This document shows positions 48,376 to 61,869 of a stretch of 64,000 nt of DNA, in pieces. Numbering within the stretch: position 1 is the stretch's first letter; each line of letters begins with the position of its first letter. A program made the position numbers and the translations under genes. The DNA is taken from positions 21,516,001-21,580,000 of the forward strand of contig OX485806.1 of NCBI GenBank assembly GCA_950295325.1. Reading direction: 5' to 3'. Origin of the DNA: Polytrichum commune (lineage: Eukaryota > Streptophyta > Polytrichopsida > Polytrichales > Polytrichaceae). Below the pieces are notes generated by a model, which did not search any database, was not told where the DNA came from, and saw only the letters and a list, made by a program, of their open reading frames with translations.

Positions 48376-48402
48376 ATATATATATATATATATATATATA
48401 TT
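48376..48402. repeat. (AT)n microsatellite
   Basis: About 13 AT units. Confidence 0.95.
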
Positions 48403-48614
48403 CTATAAGGCAATATGCCACTATGATATATTAGTAAGGTACAAAAGATGTTTAGACAGTTGAATAATGGGAGCATGGTTGAATACGTGGAGCCATAATA
48501 CATTGGCGGTTCTTATGATAATATGATTAATGTCATTTTAGAGTATTAGAAATTAATATCAAATGTGATATTTGAATACGAACATAACATTATTTATCAT
48601 CCCCAGATCGACCT

Positions 48615-48664
48615 TCTCAAAAAAATATCAAACCGGCATGTGCTGGTTTGATATTATTTTGAGA
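48615..48664. repeat. Hairpin, about 20-bp stem
   Basis: TCTCAAAAAAATATCAAACC pairs with GGTTTGATATTATTTTGAGA around a CGGCATGTGCT loop. One arm resembles the hairpin at 16385-16424. Confidence 0.85.
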
Positions 48665-49594
48665 ACTAGGGTAGCACTGCATTTGAAATTTTAGTTAGCT
48701 TGTTTTTTATCGATTTAGGTGGTTACTTTCATTATTTAGCATTTATTATTCAAAAACAAAACCAACGCTAGAAGGCAAAAAAATATTCACCTAGACTATG
48801 TTAAAATCAAAATAAATTTAATGCATTTAAATTTACAATAAATTTAATGCTAGTCAACAAAGTGATTTCACTTTTCCAAATAAAAATATTGTATTGATCT
48901 AATTTGGGTACTAGTCTAAATTTGCAAACAACTTTTTATTAATTGATTGCACCTTATGTAAGACACCAAATTTGTTCATTTCACCTTTGCTTAGTCTAAT
49001 ATTTTCCTATATTAAGAAGTAAAATTTTCACTTTATATACATTTATCTTGTACTCGCTCACGGACCTGAAGCGTACCCCGGTAGCATTGCTACTTAATGT
49101 CATGAAGGGTATGAAAAAAATTGAGGAGTAAATGTATTTAGTCTCAGTGTTGTAATAGCTAAAATTAATATGGTATACGATGAATATTCTTAACCCTTTG
49201 AATTGCATCATGACCCCAAGTGAGCTTTTGATAGTTATGTCAATAATAAAAATATTAAATTAACCCGAACTCCTAGTAGACTTAAAAATTCTAAACTTCC
49301 ACTCAAACCAATGATACGAGATTATGTAGATCTTGTAGCGTAAGTTGATTCTAGTTCAATAAAGGTAGGTGTCATGACACAAAATGGTCGTAACGGTAGA
49401 ACACTTTTGCAATTGTAAGTTTTACTTATATTATAAGAAGAAGAAAAAACCAAAATCTCTTATTAAGTTGTAATTTCTTATCCTTTAATTTGAATATCAT
49501 GTATTTACATTATTTGCAATTATTGATTGCTTTGAAAAATATTTGGATGATCCAAAAGCAATATTTTGGTATAGTTGCTACCCCGGGAAGAAAA
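48665..49594. other. Gap: AT-rich
   Basis: Nothing recognised. Confidence 0.4.
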
Positions 49595-52050
49595 GTTGCA
49601 CTTGAATTTTGTAATTGAGGTTTTGTCCATCCCATGGGTGAGAAGGTTTTGTATTGACTTCAGACCAAACTATTTTGCAAACTTCAAAGCAATAGACTCC
49701 TACACATTTATCTCGAGGAGATTATAGTTTGTATCACCATATGAGGTAATTGGAGGAGCATGTAATTGAGTAACCATAAAGTACTTAATCAGATGCGCAA
49801 ATTTGAAATAATCTTTCATCAACAACACGAATTAACATCGGTGATTCACCAACATGAAAATGAGCCCTTAATCTTTTCAAATATAAGAATCCCCTTGTTA
49901 CATAATAGAACATAGTGCCTACCTTTCAATAAGTGAGCTCACCTATAACCTCAATTCATAATTAAAAACCTAAACATTTTAAAGTAAGATGATAATGATT
50001 CGCGTAAGGTGCTCATAAGATGTTTCTTAGTTGGACAAAGTTGCCTTGCTAGCATGTATTGGCGAAGTATGGGTGGATGAGGATGTGTGCACCTCAAAGG
50101 TATTGACAACTACTTGTTGTGGTCAGGACTTGGTGAGTATTTCTATCTAAGATATGTGGGTGTCATTTGGTTGGCTTTTGTCATAGAACACCTATATGTA
50201 AATGATGTGTGTTTATGACATGCATCATAAAGACACATGTTTCAACTACAACTTTAAGTTGTATTGACTAATCTACACTCAATTGTCAACACTATGAAAG
50301 AAACCTAAGTATCTATTTTTAGGAATCAATGGACACGCACTTTCAAATTTCAATAACCATAACTAAATCAGGGTAGATGCAAATTTGTTGATGTTCTATG
50401 TAAAAATTGCTAGTGCAACATAAACTTGAAACCGTAAATGTGATCAATAGAAGATGTAGACCTTGAAAATACTAGTGTTTAGCGTTTAACTTAAAGACCA
50501 CTATGATGCCCCATTTTAAGAAAGAAAATGAAAGCCATGTAAAGTATTGTGTGGCTTCTTGAGGGTATTGTGAGAGTGCGATGATCAAGCATCGGCATAC
50601 AAACAATTGTCCCCTATAAACACCTTTACGACTATTGGTGTACAACCAATTGCTAAAAAATTATGATTGCCTAGCCAAGGTATGCAAGAATAGGATTGTC
50701 CATAATCTAAGAAAGTCAATTGTTATTTTGGTTTTGAACTCTCTTTAGCTACACTAAACATTGTATTTAGTGTTAGCATTTCCATTTGTCTTGCTCAATA
50801 CTAATTCTATACCGCCCGTGTAGTGTCATAAACACTAAATGTAAATTTAGCATTATGTGTCATTCCTTGTAACAAAAAATTGGGCATCATAGATTCACAA
50901 CGTTGCCATCTCTGCCACTTACTAAGTGACTCTTCATCCAAATGTCAATCATCCATGACAATATTTCAATAAAAATTTGTTAGAATGCAAACATACCAAT
51001 CTCATCTTCAACAATTGGAATTTGGATGAACTCAAAGCAAGTTGGGATGACAATACTTGTAAACTGATTCATGAGAAGTGTCACTAGATTAGTTACCATA
51101 GTGACATAAAATACCATATGACACTCAATACAATATTTAGTAGTGTAGTGCCTGCCTTCAAATCGATCACCCAAATGAAATTATGTCCTAGAGATACGCA
51201 ATCTTTTCTGCATTGTCTGTGAATCTGCTGTGAATGTGCCTTGCCCGTGACTCATTTGCAGATGGATGTGACATTTCCAATGCATGAACCTTTCAGTTCC
51301 AGATTGACATCAACTCTTACATGGTGCTGGCTTGAATGTGGCAGCACCTTCACGTCCATTCAGGGAAGATATGTAGCCAAATGAAATCGTGTTCTGGAAG
51401 ATATGCAATCTTTTCTAAGTAACTAACTGCAACAATTTGTGATTGCTTAGGGAAAGCTGTACAAGAATAGAACTTTCAACAGTGTATGAAAATCAGTTGT
51501 TTCTCTTAAATTTGTTTTTCACCCATCAGCTAGTGCTTGCCTTCAAATCGATTACCCAAATGAAATCATGTCCCGGAGATATGCAATCTTTTCGAAGTGC
51601 TCTGAAACCTTGCCTGTGACTCATTTACAGATGGATGTGACATTTCGAATGCTTGAACCTTTCAATTCCACATTGACACACCTTCTTACATGGTGCTGGC
51701 TTAAATGTGGCAGCACCTTCACATCCATTAAGGGAAGATAGTTGGCTAACATGAAATCGTGTCCTGGAGATATGCAATCTTTTTGTATGTGACTTTGGCT
51801 GTAAATGCACGTGAGTGGCCTTGTCATGACTCATTTTGATGTTACATTTCTGCAGTACGTATTCTGAGCTGAATCGACCCTCTCAAAGCCCTCCATCAAT
51901 GTCACTTTACAAGGAGGGCCGGCGGTGTTAATGAAGAGGCACAAAGGTCGTTAATTATTGCACAAATTCATGGGCTCTGAAGAGGCATGGAGAGTGACAT
52001 ACTTAAGGTAAAGGGTGTTTAAAGACAGTCACTTTCAGCACCGAGTAAAG
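49595..52050 (+). repeat. Long repeat family D, copy 2
   Basis: Direct copy of 28580-30790, interrupted by an M1 MITE at 50749-51148. The second half (51150-51960) is very close to copy 1. Small indels, such as one 3-bp and one 1-bp difference in the last block, break any common reading frame. Confidence 0.8.
50749..51148. mobile_element. MITE family M1 inside repeat D
   Basis: It runs from CTACACTAAACATTGTATTT to ATATTTAGTAGTGTAG. Copies 1 and 3 of repeat D are uninterrupted here (about 29878 and about 63150), which defines the insertion. Its interior is shared with the copies at 58.76 and 60.88 kb. Confidence 0.85.
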
Positions 52051-52057
52051 ATGTCAT

Positions 52058-52059
<2 letters not shown>

Positions 52060-52094
<35 letters not shown>

Positions 52095-52116
52095 GTGTAT
52101 GTGTGTGTGTGTGTGT
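52060..52116. repeat. (TATG)n/(TG)n microsatellite
   Basis: A compound simple repeat in copy 2 of repeat D; copy 1 has a short TATATATT there. Confidence 0.95.
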
Positions 52117-52354
52117 TCTATTCTGATTACCAAGCGAAGGGAGATTCCAACACACCAAAGTATGTATTTTTTGGAATTTTTATGTAAATGTTATAAGGGT
52201 TCGTAATTTTATTGGTAGATTCTCGAAAATCGTTAGCTAGCATGTTGGCAGAAGGGGGGTAGGGGTGGGTTAATGAGAATAATTAATTTGGGTCACTTTA
52301 ATAGTCTTGGCGGGGTGGAAATATTTGGACCAAAGATCTTGGGTCTCTCCCTAA

Positions 52355-53747
52355 GGGCCGGTTTACACTATGGACCATGAAGTCAGATCATGGAAGAGGG
52401 CCTTTTTCGGTCCGAGTTCATGGTCGAACTTTCATTGTCCGACTTCTTAAAAAATTAGTTTTGAAAGTCTTGGGCCCCTCACTAGGTGTAAACTAAATGT
52501 GGACCAAGAAGAACGACCATGCACCAAAAATGAATGTGTTGATTCTTTTAATACATGCCCAAAAAGGGTAGTTTTGAAAAAAAAATCAAGTTTCACCATT
52601 CTCTTCTCTTCCCTTCTTGTTACATGTGTCGAAGATGTGGCTTGTAAATCTTCTCACAACAATTTTTACAAAAAAAATTGAGCGATTTAATTTGTACATG
52701 CTCAATGTATTTTACATGTGACATGTACCTTGTGTTGTCACTACACTAAATAGGATATTTTGTGTTTGATTATATTTAATGTTGTTACCACCGTACCTTG
52801 CTCAACACTAATTTTCAATTCTTTGATAATTAGTGTTAGAATATTTGCTACAAGATATGTTGAAAAACTCTTTTTATCATTGTTTTTTTTCCAATATCCT
52901 TACTAAAATTAAAACATGTAACTTCCACATATTACCATAGTTGATATTTAAAATCTGAGTTTATATTTAATGTTACTTACTTTAATAGGGTTATTGATAT
53001 TTAGTGTATGTGTTTGTATTTAGTGTATCAAACACTAAATATACTATTTAGTGTAGTAGAAAACTATGCAGAAAAAAAAACCGCAATCGGTTTCCCATTG
53101 CGGTTCTTTTGACCACCCTGATCTACAGTCGCTAAACGACTACAACTTTTTCTTTTTTCTTTTGCAACTGTATTGTTTAAATTTAAACAAGACCTTTCCA
53201 ACGGTATATTACAAGCCCCCAAATTCCAAATATATCAATTGATAGACCAAAAAAACACATTTGCACTCTAATTCTTGAGTTGTAGATGTCCCACATTGTT
53301 TGATGAAACATGTGGGAGCATGGAAGAAATGGTATATCTTATGGGCTATGATGTGATCTAGGCACAAAGAGGTTGGACTTGGTCCTCAAGATTCATTACA
53401 TCATATACATGTTGAAAAGTGTGCCTTGTGAGGCTTACCTAGTCATTTGGAAAGCCTCCAACAAAAACTTCATTAAAAAAGTATTATAGCGGCACTTCTT
53501 TGCCATGGGCCCCTGCCTTTTCCTACCATAGCACCTCTCTTGCCTGTCTCACCGCAAAACCCGTTAGACCATGTCAGCGCATTTATTAGGCCTTGAAAAT
53601 TGTATTTTGGGGACCTCGACCTCCATGGTACCTCTGCCATTTTTTTTCTTAGTGTAAACCAAGGTGGTCCTAAGACGAGTTCAACAACCAATCAATGCTC
53701 TTACAACGCCCTGGTCGGACTTCATGGTCCATAATGTAAACCAACCC
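52355..53747. mobile_element. PIF/Harbinger-type element, 1.39 kb, TAA TSD
   Basis: The TIRs are GGGCCGGTTTACACTATGG and CCATAATGTAAACCAACCC, extended by ACCATGAAGTC. TAA flanks both sides (52352-52354, 53748-53750). The target CCCTAAGTCTC is intact in copy A near 32190. A 3-bp TAA/TTA duplication with GG-starting TIRs is the Harbinger/Tourist signature. No transposase was seen. An M1 MITE is nested at 52741-53056. GATGTCCCACATTG at about 53287 recalls LTR starts. Confidence 0.85.
52741..53056. mobile_element. MITE family M1 nested in the Harbinger element
   Basis: CTACACTAAATAGGATATTT at the left and AATATACTATTTAGTGTAG at the right are inverted repeats. Half of the same MITE, at the same relative position, is left in the truncated sister element near 12890-12995, so the insertion predates the spread of the Harbinger family. 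Confidence 0.8.
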
Positions 53748-55530
53748 TAAGTCTCTCTAGAGACTTCCCACCAATTATTTCAATTAGTGAGGGAGGGCTA
53801 ATAGTGCATGGAGAAAAACTGTGAAGGTGCTACTACATTTCTTTATGCTATGAAATTAATGCCACCAAAAAATTTAGGAAGGGATGTTTATCTCAACACT
53901 ATTCATTGGAAACATGTTTCATGTCAACACTATTCATTAAAATTATCGGCATTATTCCTCATCGTGCTATTTGCTAAAAATAATATTCATGGCAACATTT
54001 TTCATTGAAAGTACTAGCACTATTCACAATATTCAAACTATTCATATCGGCGTTAGTTTCTTTCCATCAAAGGTAAGATGGTGAAGGCCCATGTCAAATG
54101 CTAAATAGAGAAACAAAACTCAACCACGGGGCCGAGTAATTTCATGTTGACACACATGTGTTTGCATATGATGTTTTTATGTCACTCTACAAATATCTTA
54201 GAGCATGCACTAATTTTCCATAAATCTATGGTAAATGAGCATGTTCATGAATTTCGTATCACTCATTCAAATTTTCAAGCCTCACTAATTTTGAGATTTG
54301 GCTAAATAGTGTGTTTTTTGAGGATTAGTACCACATGTACTACTTGGAATAACTATTATAGTTTTTTTATAAAAATAACATAAAATAAAGTAGTCGCCAT
54401 ATCAAATTCCTACAAAATGAAAATTAATTTGGCCCACACTCATTTAAAAGTGGAGATTTGGCATGGGTTGAAAATTAGTGTGAGTTCTAAAGGAATTGTT
54501 GTGACCAACACAATTTGGTGTACCATAGGGTGGGTGAAATCACGGGGAGGTCACTATTGACATGTTTTCAAACCATGTGAGGAAAAATATAGGGTATTTT
54601 TAAATCAAAGAAGAAAAAATTTACAACTTTTGGAATTACTATAGCTTAGATGAAATGACCCATACAATATTATATCTAAAATAGAGTAGGTGAAAAGTAT
54701 TGGGGTTTTTTTTAATTGATAGATTAGGATTTGCAATATTTGGAGGAACAAAGAATGTATGTGAGGTTTAATGAATGTCTTTGGATTGGATGAGAAATTG
54801 CCTCAAGTACTAAAAGTCATCGAACTTAGGTGTCAGCTATGGATGTACCTTGGACTAATGGTTGAACTATTTGGCTTCAAGGGAAAGTCTCCTTGTGACA
54901 AATCTGGCATCAGATGACCAATAAGGTTTAGACCCCTCCATCTTTTTTTTTTCCATTCTCATGAATTTATATTATAATATATTTTTATAAGGGCATCTTA
55001 TACTTGCTAGGGTTTGAGGGGTTGTGAAGGGGTTGCGACGGGGCTGCTTGTGAAAGACTCGGGGAAGAGTCAAGGTTTTAGAGAGAAAAAGATATCAAAA
55101 GGTGTGAGAGGTTTCATCTCGTGGAGGGTCACCAAGCAAATAGTAACTGAAAGCATTGACTCAATGATGATTTGGTCTCATGTGCAAGCTTGAGGTGTTC
55201 ACTTAGAGTTTGAAGACAATGATGGATTGTTTCAAGATAGTATTGCAACCACGTACAATTCGATTTTGTTTGCACGTACCATTAATGTATTGTTGCCATT
55301 TTGCTATATATTAATATCAATGTACGTCAAATATCCAATATTAGGATAAATGGTATAGTTTATGAACAAAATAAAGTTTATAAAATGATTTATGTTATAA
55401 ATCATCTTTACCTATAAGGTCTTGAAAATACTCAAAGTACCGTTTTATCTCCTAATAAGATGCCAATCATTCAATAAATTTTAGATAAATAGCCCATATT
55501 TAATTAACCCCCGACCACAAATGGTTTACA

Positions 55531-58500
55531 AAGGTAAAAAAGCTTGTTCGGATCTCCCCAGGAGTGAAATTGTTGCATGCCTAGCCTGAGAAGCACCATT
55601 TGAAGATGAATTGATCTCTAAGTTTTAGTGGGACCCAAGTGGAATGAATTAACCCCTAAATGTCTAGGCCTATCTACAAAAAGTAGAAACACCATACATG
55701 AGTAATATTTGTTCACTTGAAGGAGTGTAACTTCTAAAGTAAAATCCTACATAAGTAGGTAAATGTATATTTAACATGCTAAACCCAAATTTCAACACAA
55801 GGGAACATATTTGGATTGGTTATGATTCATGTAAAAAGATAAAAACTAAAAATAAACATATTTAAAGCATTAATACGCAAGGGCGGTGATTCCTTAGGGT
55901 CGTATATCTTGCCCAATCGAAGGATATTATTGTATGGTTATTTTGATAGCATGAACTAATTAAATGGACCATTCAAATACCTAATTATTTTATACCTAAT
56001 TCATGATGTTTAAGATGTTTTATATAGTTAGTTACAAATTGTATAGTGGTTAATTTTCTAGCCCTTGAATTTATCATAACGATTTGAAGTAAATTAGAAA
56101 GTGGAATCTAGAGATTAAAAACAAAGATATCTCTAACACTTTGAGTGCCAAAACTAAGATTAAGTTATCAAGGAATAGCATCATTACAATCAAAATAATT
56201 ATAATTCCAAATGGCAATTGCATGTGTATTGACCACCATAAATTTTAAATTTCAATAACTTAGGCTTCAAGAATATCGCCATTACACACTCAATGGCACA
56301 AACGACACAAAAATGCTCCATAATCAACATAAACATATTTTTATTCCACATGGTATTTTATCCCTAGGAAAACTAGATTGGATATGTTATAATACAACGT
56401 GGCATATTTTATCCATCATATATCACCCCTAAGAAAATTCAAATTTTTAGCTACACCACGGTTCTGGTCACACAACTCCGGACAAAGTCTCCTAAGTAGC
56501 CCCTCCCTGCGGGCGCGCGTGTGTTGTGGGATAAAACATCATCCAAAATAGTAAAAGCTACAAAAGACATGTGATTGAAGCATCCTTTGCATTTTGGACA
56601 CTCAAATTTCAATTTTCTCAATGGTGTAGGAGATTCTAAGAAAATGACCATCTTGCCTCTAATTACAAATTGGACCAAACATTGAAATAAAGTTGATTTC
56701 AATGTTTGAGAAGTCAAAAGGCTTATAATGGGAATAAAAACAATACATCAAGATAGTGACAACAAAGCTAATTTCTAAACAATGCCTCACATTATCAACA
56801 TCACTCTCAATCAAGTTCACCTCTTGGACACTCTTAACGCATGGTTGTAAGAAAAAGAGATGGGCAAGGGAAGGACAAGCATGGAGGACATGTCGCCACC
56901 AACCAATTTTGTCGGTTCTCATGCAAAAATATCGAACATGAAGGAAAAGAAGTGAAGCAACTATGTTGGACTAGCAATCCTAATTTGTCACCGCCTCAAG
57001 GTGTTCATGGTTGGAAGAGAAAATCGAGAGAGATAGCCAATAAAATAGTCATTAGTTTTGTTCTAAAGGGATTAGAAATACATGCAATTACAATGCTCTT
57101 AAATATTAATGTCACTCTCAGTTTCCTTCAAATTTATGTTTCACATTTGATTGCACTTTGCACTATTGGCTTTGCAAATTGCCCTACACCACCGAAAGTG
57201 GTTATGTACTAAATAATGGCCATTGGATGGAACAAGTTGAGTGGCGAGTGGATGCAAATTGGGACTACATAACCAAAGTCTTATTTCGATGTATTGGAAA
57301 GCAACACCGGAAGATGTCAACATGTAACCGGCTGGATTTAGAATCACTAGGATCTTGATTGTCTACGCTCAAAAACTTCCCATGTACTGGTCTATATTGA
57401 AGCTCTCTAGCAGCTTGGGCGCCTTTTTGTCTAATAATTAATTAAAGTGCGAAAGTAAGTTAGGCAACCCAAAAAATAATGTTCCAAAATTGGGCATATT
57501 AAAAAAAAAATTAGACATTCATCCAAGTCATTTCTATAATTCATGGATGGTTTTCTTTGTTTAATCTATGACAACTACGATTTACCTAAACACTTCCCTT
57601 AACCAACATTCCTTACCCTAAAGTTTGTCTTTTACTTGTATTGTTTTTAAACCATGAGTGAGATTGATGTTGCGTGAAGACACCATTGAAGTCATTTGAT
57701 GTTACTTTGTTGGATTCTAGTGAATGTCACTTGCATTATTGTGATTATAGACATTGTTTGAACGTTATTTCTTTTTTTTTGGGGGGGGGGGGAGGACACT
57801 TAACGAAATGAATTTCCCATAAATCTCTCTAAAATTAATTATTTTATGCCCAAGCTACTCGAGAGCTACGGTAATGTAGTTATGAAGTTCTACGTTTCTT
57901 ACCGTTGTGAGTGTCATTCTTGACAATTCTTTATGTAACACAACAAACTTAAATAACCTTCCTAATACCACTTCAAATCCTAACATGACCCTCCTTGAGA
58001 ATCTAAAAGCAGGGATAACTGGGAGACTCGATACATTAAGCTTTGCAAGAACCTTCAAAAGGAATAATTATCAAAACCACAAAATGCATGAGAAACCATT
58101 ATCAATGAAGCATTAATCACACCTTCAACAAGTTCAACAAATGGGACACACATCCTCCAATGGATTAGGTCCCATTATAAAATAGCTATGTATTCTTTTC
58201 AAAAATACTAGAAGAATCTAATGTAGATTCACTTCAATGTTTTTGGAAGACCGGATTATTCCATACGCAATATGATACAACACTTCTCTTAGGAAACATC
58301 ACAACATCCTAGGTTCCAAGCGCAAAGAAACAAGCATCTGGCCGTAAAAAATAGTGTGCGCATACTAAGGGTGGGTTTTCATGTAGGCTGCTTTGTCCAC
58401 TAGATTCTAGATGATAGTGGGTTGGACGTGGTCTCATGTAGATCCCTATTTCCAACCAACTGACCATATTCTGGTGACCTATTAGAATGTGGAGAGCCTT

Positions 58501-58758
58501 GGTCATGGACTGCTAGGCGTCCATGTGACCACTAAAGAATTGAAATAGTAATGGTTAGTTGGCACATTTGAACATGGAAATAGTTTTGAGACATGATGGA
58601 TTTTACACATTCTTTGCTCAAATTATGGCCCACAAAAGACTAGTTGAGATATTGTATTTGATACCATAAACATTGTGTTGTAGTTGAGATATTGGGGCAT
58701 AACAACAATTTGTTGGCGTAGCAAATAGCGTGGAGCTAGGTCACATGACGGATCACAA
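55531..58758. other. Gap: no recognised gene
   Basis: A family B fragment lies at about 57295-57380 (minus, with AACATGTAACCGGCTG and CACTAGGATCTTG), and a T/G homopolymer junction at about 57770-57792. Frames around 56450-57360 resemble no family I know. Confidence 0.4.
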
Positions 58759-59277
58759 CACTTAGTAAATATTTTATTGAGTGCCATATGCTATTTTATG
58801 TCCCTTTGGTAACTTCTAGTGACAATTCTTATAAATAAATTTTGATTAAAAATATTAAAAATAACATTATTGTATTTATTATAAAATAATTAATCTTTGA
58901 TAATTACAAGTATTGTGATCCCAACCTACTTTTAGTTCATCCAAATGCCAACTAATGAAACAAAGTTTAGTATATTCTGCATCCTAACAATTCTAAAATG
59001 AAATATTGTCATGGATGATTGATATTTGGATGAGAAATCACCTAGTAGGCGCCAATAATTGCATATTATAAATATTTAATGCCCATTTAAAAAAAAGGAA
59101 TGACAAATAATATTAGGTTTAAGTTTAGTGTTATAAATATTTAATGCCCATTTAAAAAAAAAGGAATGACAAATAATATTAGGTTTAAGTTTAGTGTTAA
59201 TGAAACTACATGGGCAGTTTACAATTAGTATTGAGCAAGACAAATCAAATTGTTGACATTAAATACAATATTTAGTG
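58759..59277 (-). mobile_element. MITE family M1 with internal duplication
   Basis: Its ends CACTTAGTAAATATT and AATATTTAGTG match the family. The interior, ATGATTGATATTTGGATGA and GGAATGACAAATAA, is shared with 50749 and 60883. A 66-bp unit is tandemly duplicated at about 59065-59197. Confidence 0.75.
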
Positions 59278-60067
59278 CGCCAAGAATCAAGTGTGGGGAA
59301 TTGTCATAATGCAAACAGTGGACAACTGAGGACACAACATGTCCTTGCATCCATTAGATTTTGGCCACCATCATGGAAGATAGTGCCCCATACATTCTTA
59401 GTAGTGCATTGTCAAGACTTGGAAGAAGATAAAAAGTTCAGAAGAACTCCAATCCCATGCAAGATGCTGGAGTGAATAGAGTGTTTGTTCGTAGAATATT
59501 TATGGTCGCATTCTAAAAGAACAATGATAGTAGTTGTAAAACTACTTCAGCCCTTGCAAGGAGTAGACACTTGCATTAATGATTAGTAACCAATAATAAC
59601 ATGTAACCATTAATAGTATCTAGTAGTTTTTAATTTGTAAATGTCAAATTGGGTGTTTGTCTGTTAGATAATAGGATGTAAGGGTGGGTTTTTGGTGGTT
59701 CGTGAACATTAAGTCATTTAGCTTCATGTTGGTAGGAGGTGAGTGTTAATTCCTATGGAGCTCGTTTGAGTGCATGTGGGTGGAAAAATGATTTGGTGTT
59801 GTTGTGTGAGTATGGGTAGGAAATGAGATAATAGCCAATAGCCTATCCTTGAACAATTGAGCTAAAAACAATGGTACGAGCCACTACCAAACTTTTAATG
59901 TGGTATTGTAATGGTCGGTTTTAGTCATCAACTCCACTCCCATCACATATGCACATAACTAGTAGGTAATGTACTTATTGGGTAAGGGAGCTATTGCATA
60001 GAATTATCGTATACTTCACAACTTTGTGTAGGTTGATATGATTTTTTTTAAATAATAATTATTCATA
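59278..60067. other. Gap: nothing recognised
   Basis: No gene or repeat boundary was found. Confidence 0.4.
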
Positions 60068-60440
60068 TTCTTTATAGGTTTCCAACAATCTATGGAATTT
60101 TTTGGGAATTACTTCAAACTATCTAACTTGTGTAAACGGCTCTTTTCTTAAAATAACTTTGGAAGAATCTTTAGGTTGTGTATGTATTTATTATTTTTTG
60201 GATAATTTTTTTGGAGACTCTTTATAGGTTTTCATATCTATGGTAGTTTTTTGAGTTTATTCAAGCTATTCAACTTGGCTAAAAAACTCATTACTAAAAA
60301 TACTTTGCAAATTCTTGCAGGTTGCAAATATACTTGTTTTTTTTTTAAAATGTAGAGTCTTTAGCCTTTGCCGGATCTATCTTTTGTGGAATATTTCCAA
60401 GTTATTTGACATGCCTAAAAGTTTGTCTTAGGGTTTTAGT
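60068..60440. repeat. Diverged tandem triplication, about 143-bp unit
   Basis: TTCTTTATAGGTTT, CTCTTTATAGGTTT and GTCTTTAGCC start three units. Each continues with TCTATG..TTTTT, a CAA.TATYTAACTTG.TAAA block and, in the first two, a TTTG.A..ATTCTTG.AGGTTG block. Divergence is high. Confidence 0.6.
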
Positions 60441-60547
60441 TCTCATTACTATCTTAAGCTTTGCGAATATGCCATGGTCATGAGGCCAAATGACAAGGAG
60501 ATTACAAAGCGACCATATATGCGCATGAGTGGGCAAATCTTTCTATA

Positions 60548-60696
60548 ACTAGGATGGTGGGTATTATCACACACTTACAATTGAAACAATGGTCCTTTGT
60601 TGCAATAGCAACCAATTGGCAAATGGCCACTTCAACATATTAAAAGAACCATTAAGTACTCAAATACAAGTGTGTGGTAATACCCACAATCCTAGT
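60548..60696. mobile_element. 149-bp foldback with 32-bp arms
   Basis: ACTAGGATGGTGGGTATTAT at the left pairs with GTAATACCCACAATCCTAGT at the right, with ACACACTTACA/TACAAGTGTGT inside. It is a short MITE or a hairpin-forming precursor. Confidence 0.65.
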
Positions 60697-60882
60697 AGTG
60701 CACCAGGCTTCCAAAAACCAACACTCATGAATTTAGCTTGGAATATTTGCTGCTTAACTGTAATACCCATGTGGTGTAGATGAGTCCCATATGAGACACA
60801 TAAATTACTTATGGACAATATCATATTGCAGAAATCATGTTGGATTATATATGTACTAGACATGATTTATTTTGCTTCATCG

Positions 60883-61292
60883 CTACACTATATATTGTTT
60901 TCATGTCATATGGTATTTTATGTCATTGTGGTAATGTTTCTAATGACATTTCTTATGAATAAGTCTACGAATATTGGAATGGATGATTGAAATTTGGATG
61001 AAAATCCATTTACAATTATTGAAACAAAGCATGGTATATTCAGCATCCTAACATTCTTGTAATGAAATGTTGTCATAGATGACTGAAATTTGGACGAAAA
61101 ATTGCTTAGAAAAAGTGACAGTAATTGCAACATTGTAAATCCGTAATGCCCAATTTTTTTAATTTTTTAATAAGGAATGACAAATAAATTAATGTTAGGT
61201 TTACATTTAGTGTTGTTGACACTACCATGCAGTTTACAATTTGCATTGATCAAGACAAATAAAAATATTGACATTAAATTCAATATTTAGTG
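60883..61292 (+). mobile_element. MITE family M1
   Basis: Its ends are CTACACTATATATTG and AATATTTAGTG. The interior matches 50749-51148 and 58759-59277 (TCATATGGTATTTTATGTCA, GGAATGACAAATAA, TTGATCAAGACAAAT). Confidence 0.75.
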
Positions 61293-61869
61293 TGATACCC
61301 TGATTATTGTAAAAAGTGTGTGAAGATATTAAAGATTGATGGTGTCGATGATACCAAAGTCCCATCCAAAACCAATTATACCTAAAAAGCTTGTACAATC
61401 GAGTTATTAGTGAAGTAAAGTGGATGAAACCAAGGGCTTAGTCCCAAGCCATGAGTTTATGAGAATTAACATAATTTCATCCAAGTTTTCTTGATGCTTA
61501 AATTAGTATCCAAAAGGCATGGTGTCGGGCTATTAAAAACCGGCTTTCTAGCTTGTCCTACTAGAATGGGTGGGCCAAGCTAGCTTTGCATAAGCCGATC
61601 ATGGATTTAGGACAACGGGTCCTATGCACATACCCTTTTCTAGATCCTAAAATCCTCTCAAAGTTTGAGAGGTGGAAAGAGAAGGTCCCAAAATTTGCAC
61701 CTAACTTTCAAAATAGGCTCCGAAACACAATGAGCTAGCAAGCTCATATTATAAAGTTTTCTCAAAGAATGATCAAACTCACGATTTCATCCTTCCTTGA
61801 GGGACTTTAAGGATGACTTTAAGAGGTACATGATGATTACGTGAATGTTCACCACCTAAAAATCATGCT
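61293..61869. other. Gap: nothing recognised
   Basis: No gene or repeat was identified. Confidence 0.4.

Larger units (their letters stand above)
52245..55530 (+). repeat. Repeat family F, copy B (interrupted)
   Basis: 52245-52354 and 53748-54490 match copy A (31371-32760) directly. 54560-55530 matches 31485-32110 inverted (for example GGGTAGGTGAAAA and AAATAGCCCAT). It is interrupted by the Harbinger-type element. No gene. Confidence 0.65.

Noticed and set aside
53287-53320. LTR start within the Harbinger element (GATGTCCCACATTG)
   Set aside because: No matching second LTR, primer site or polypurine tract was found.
56451-57358. Several frames on both strands taken together as a broken gene
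   Set aside because: No domain could be recognised and no consistent strand or splice pattern joins them.
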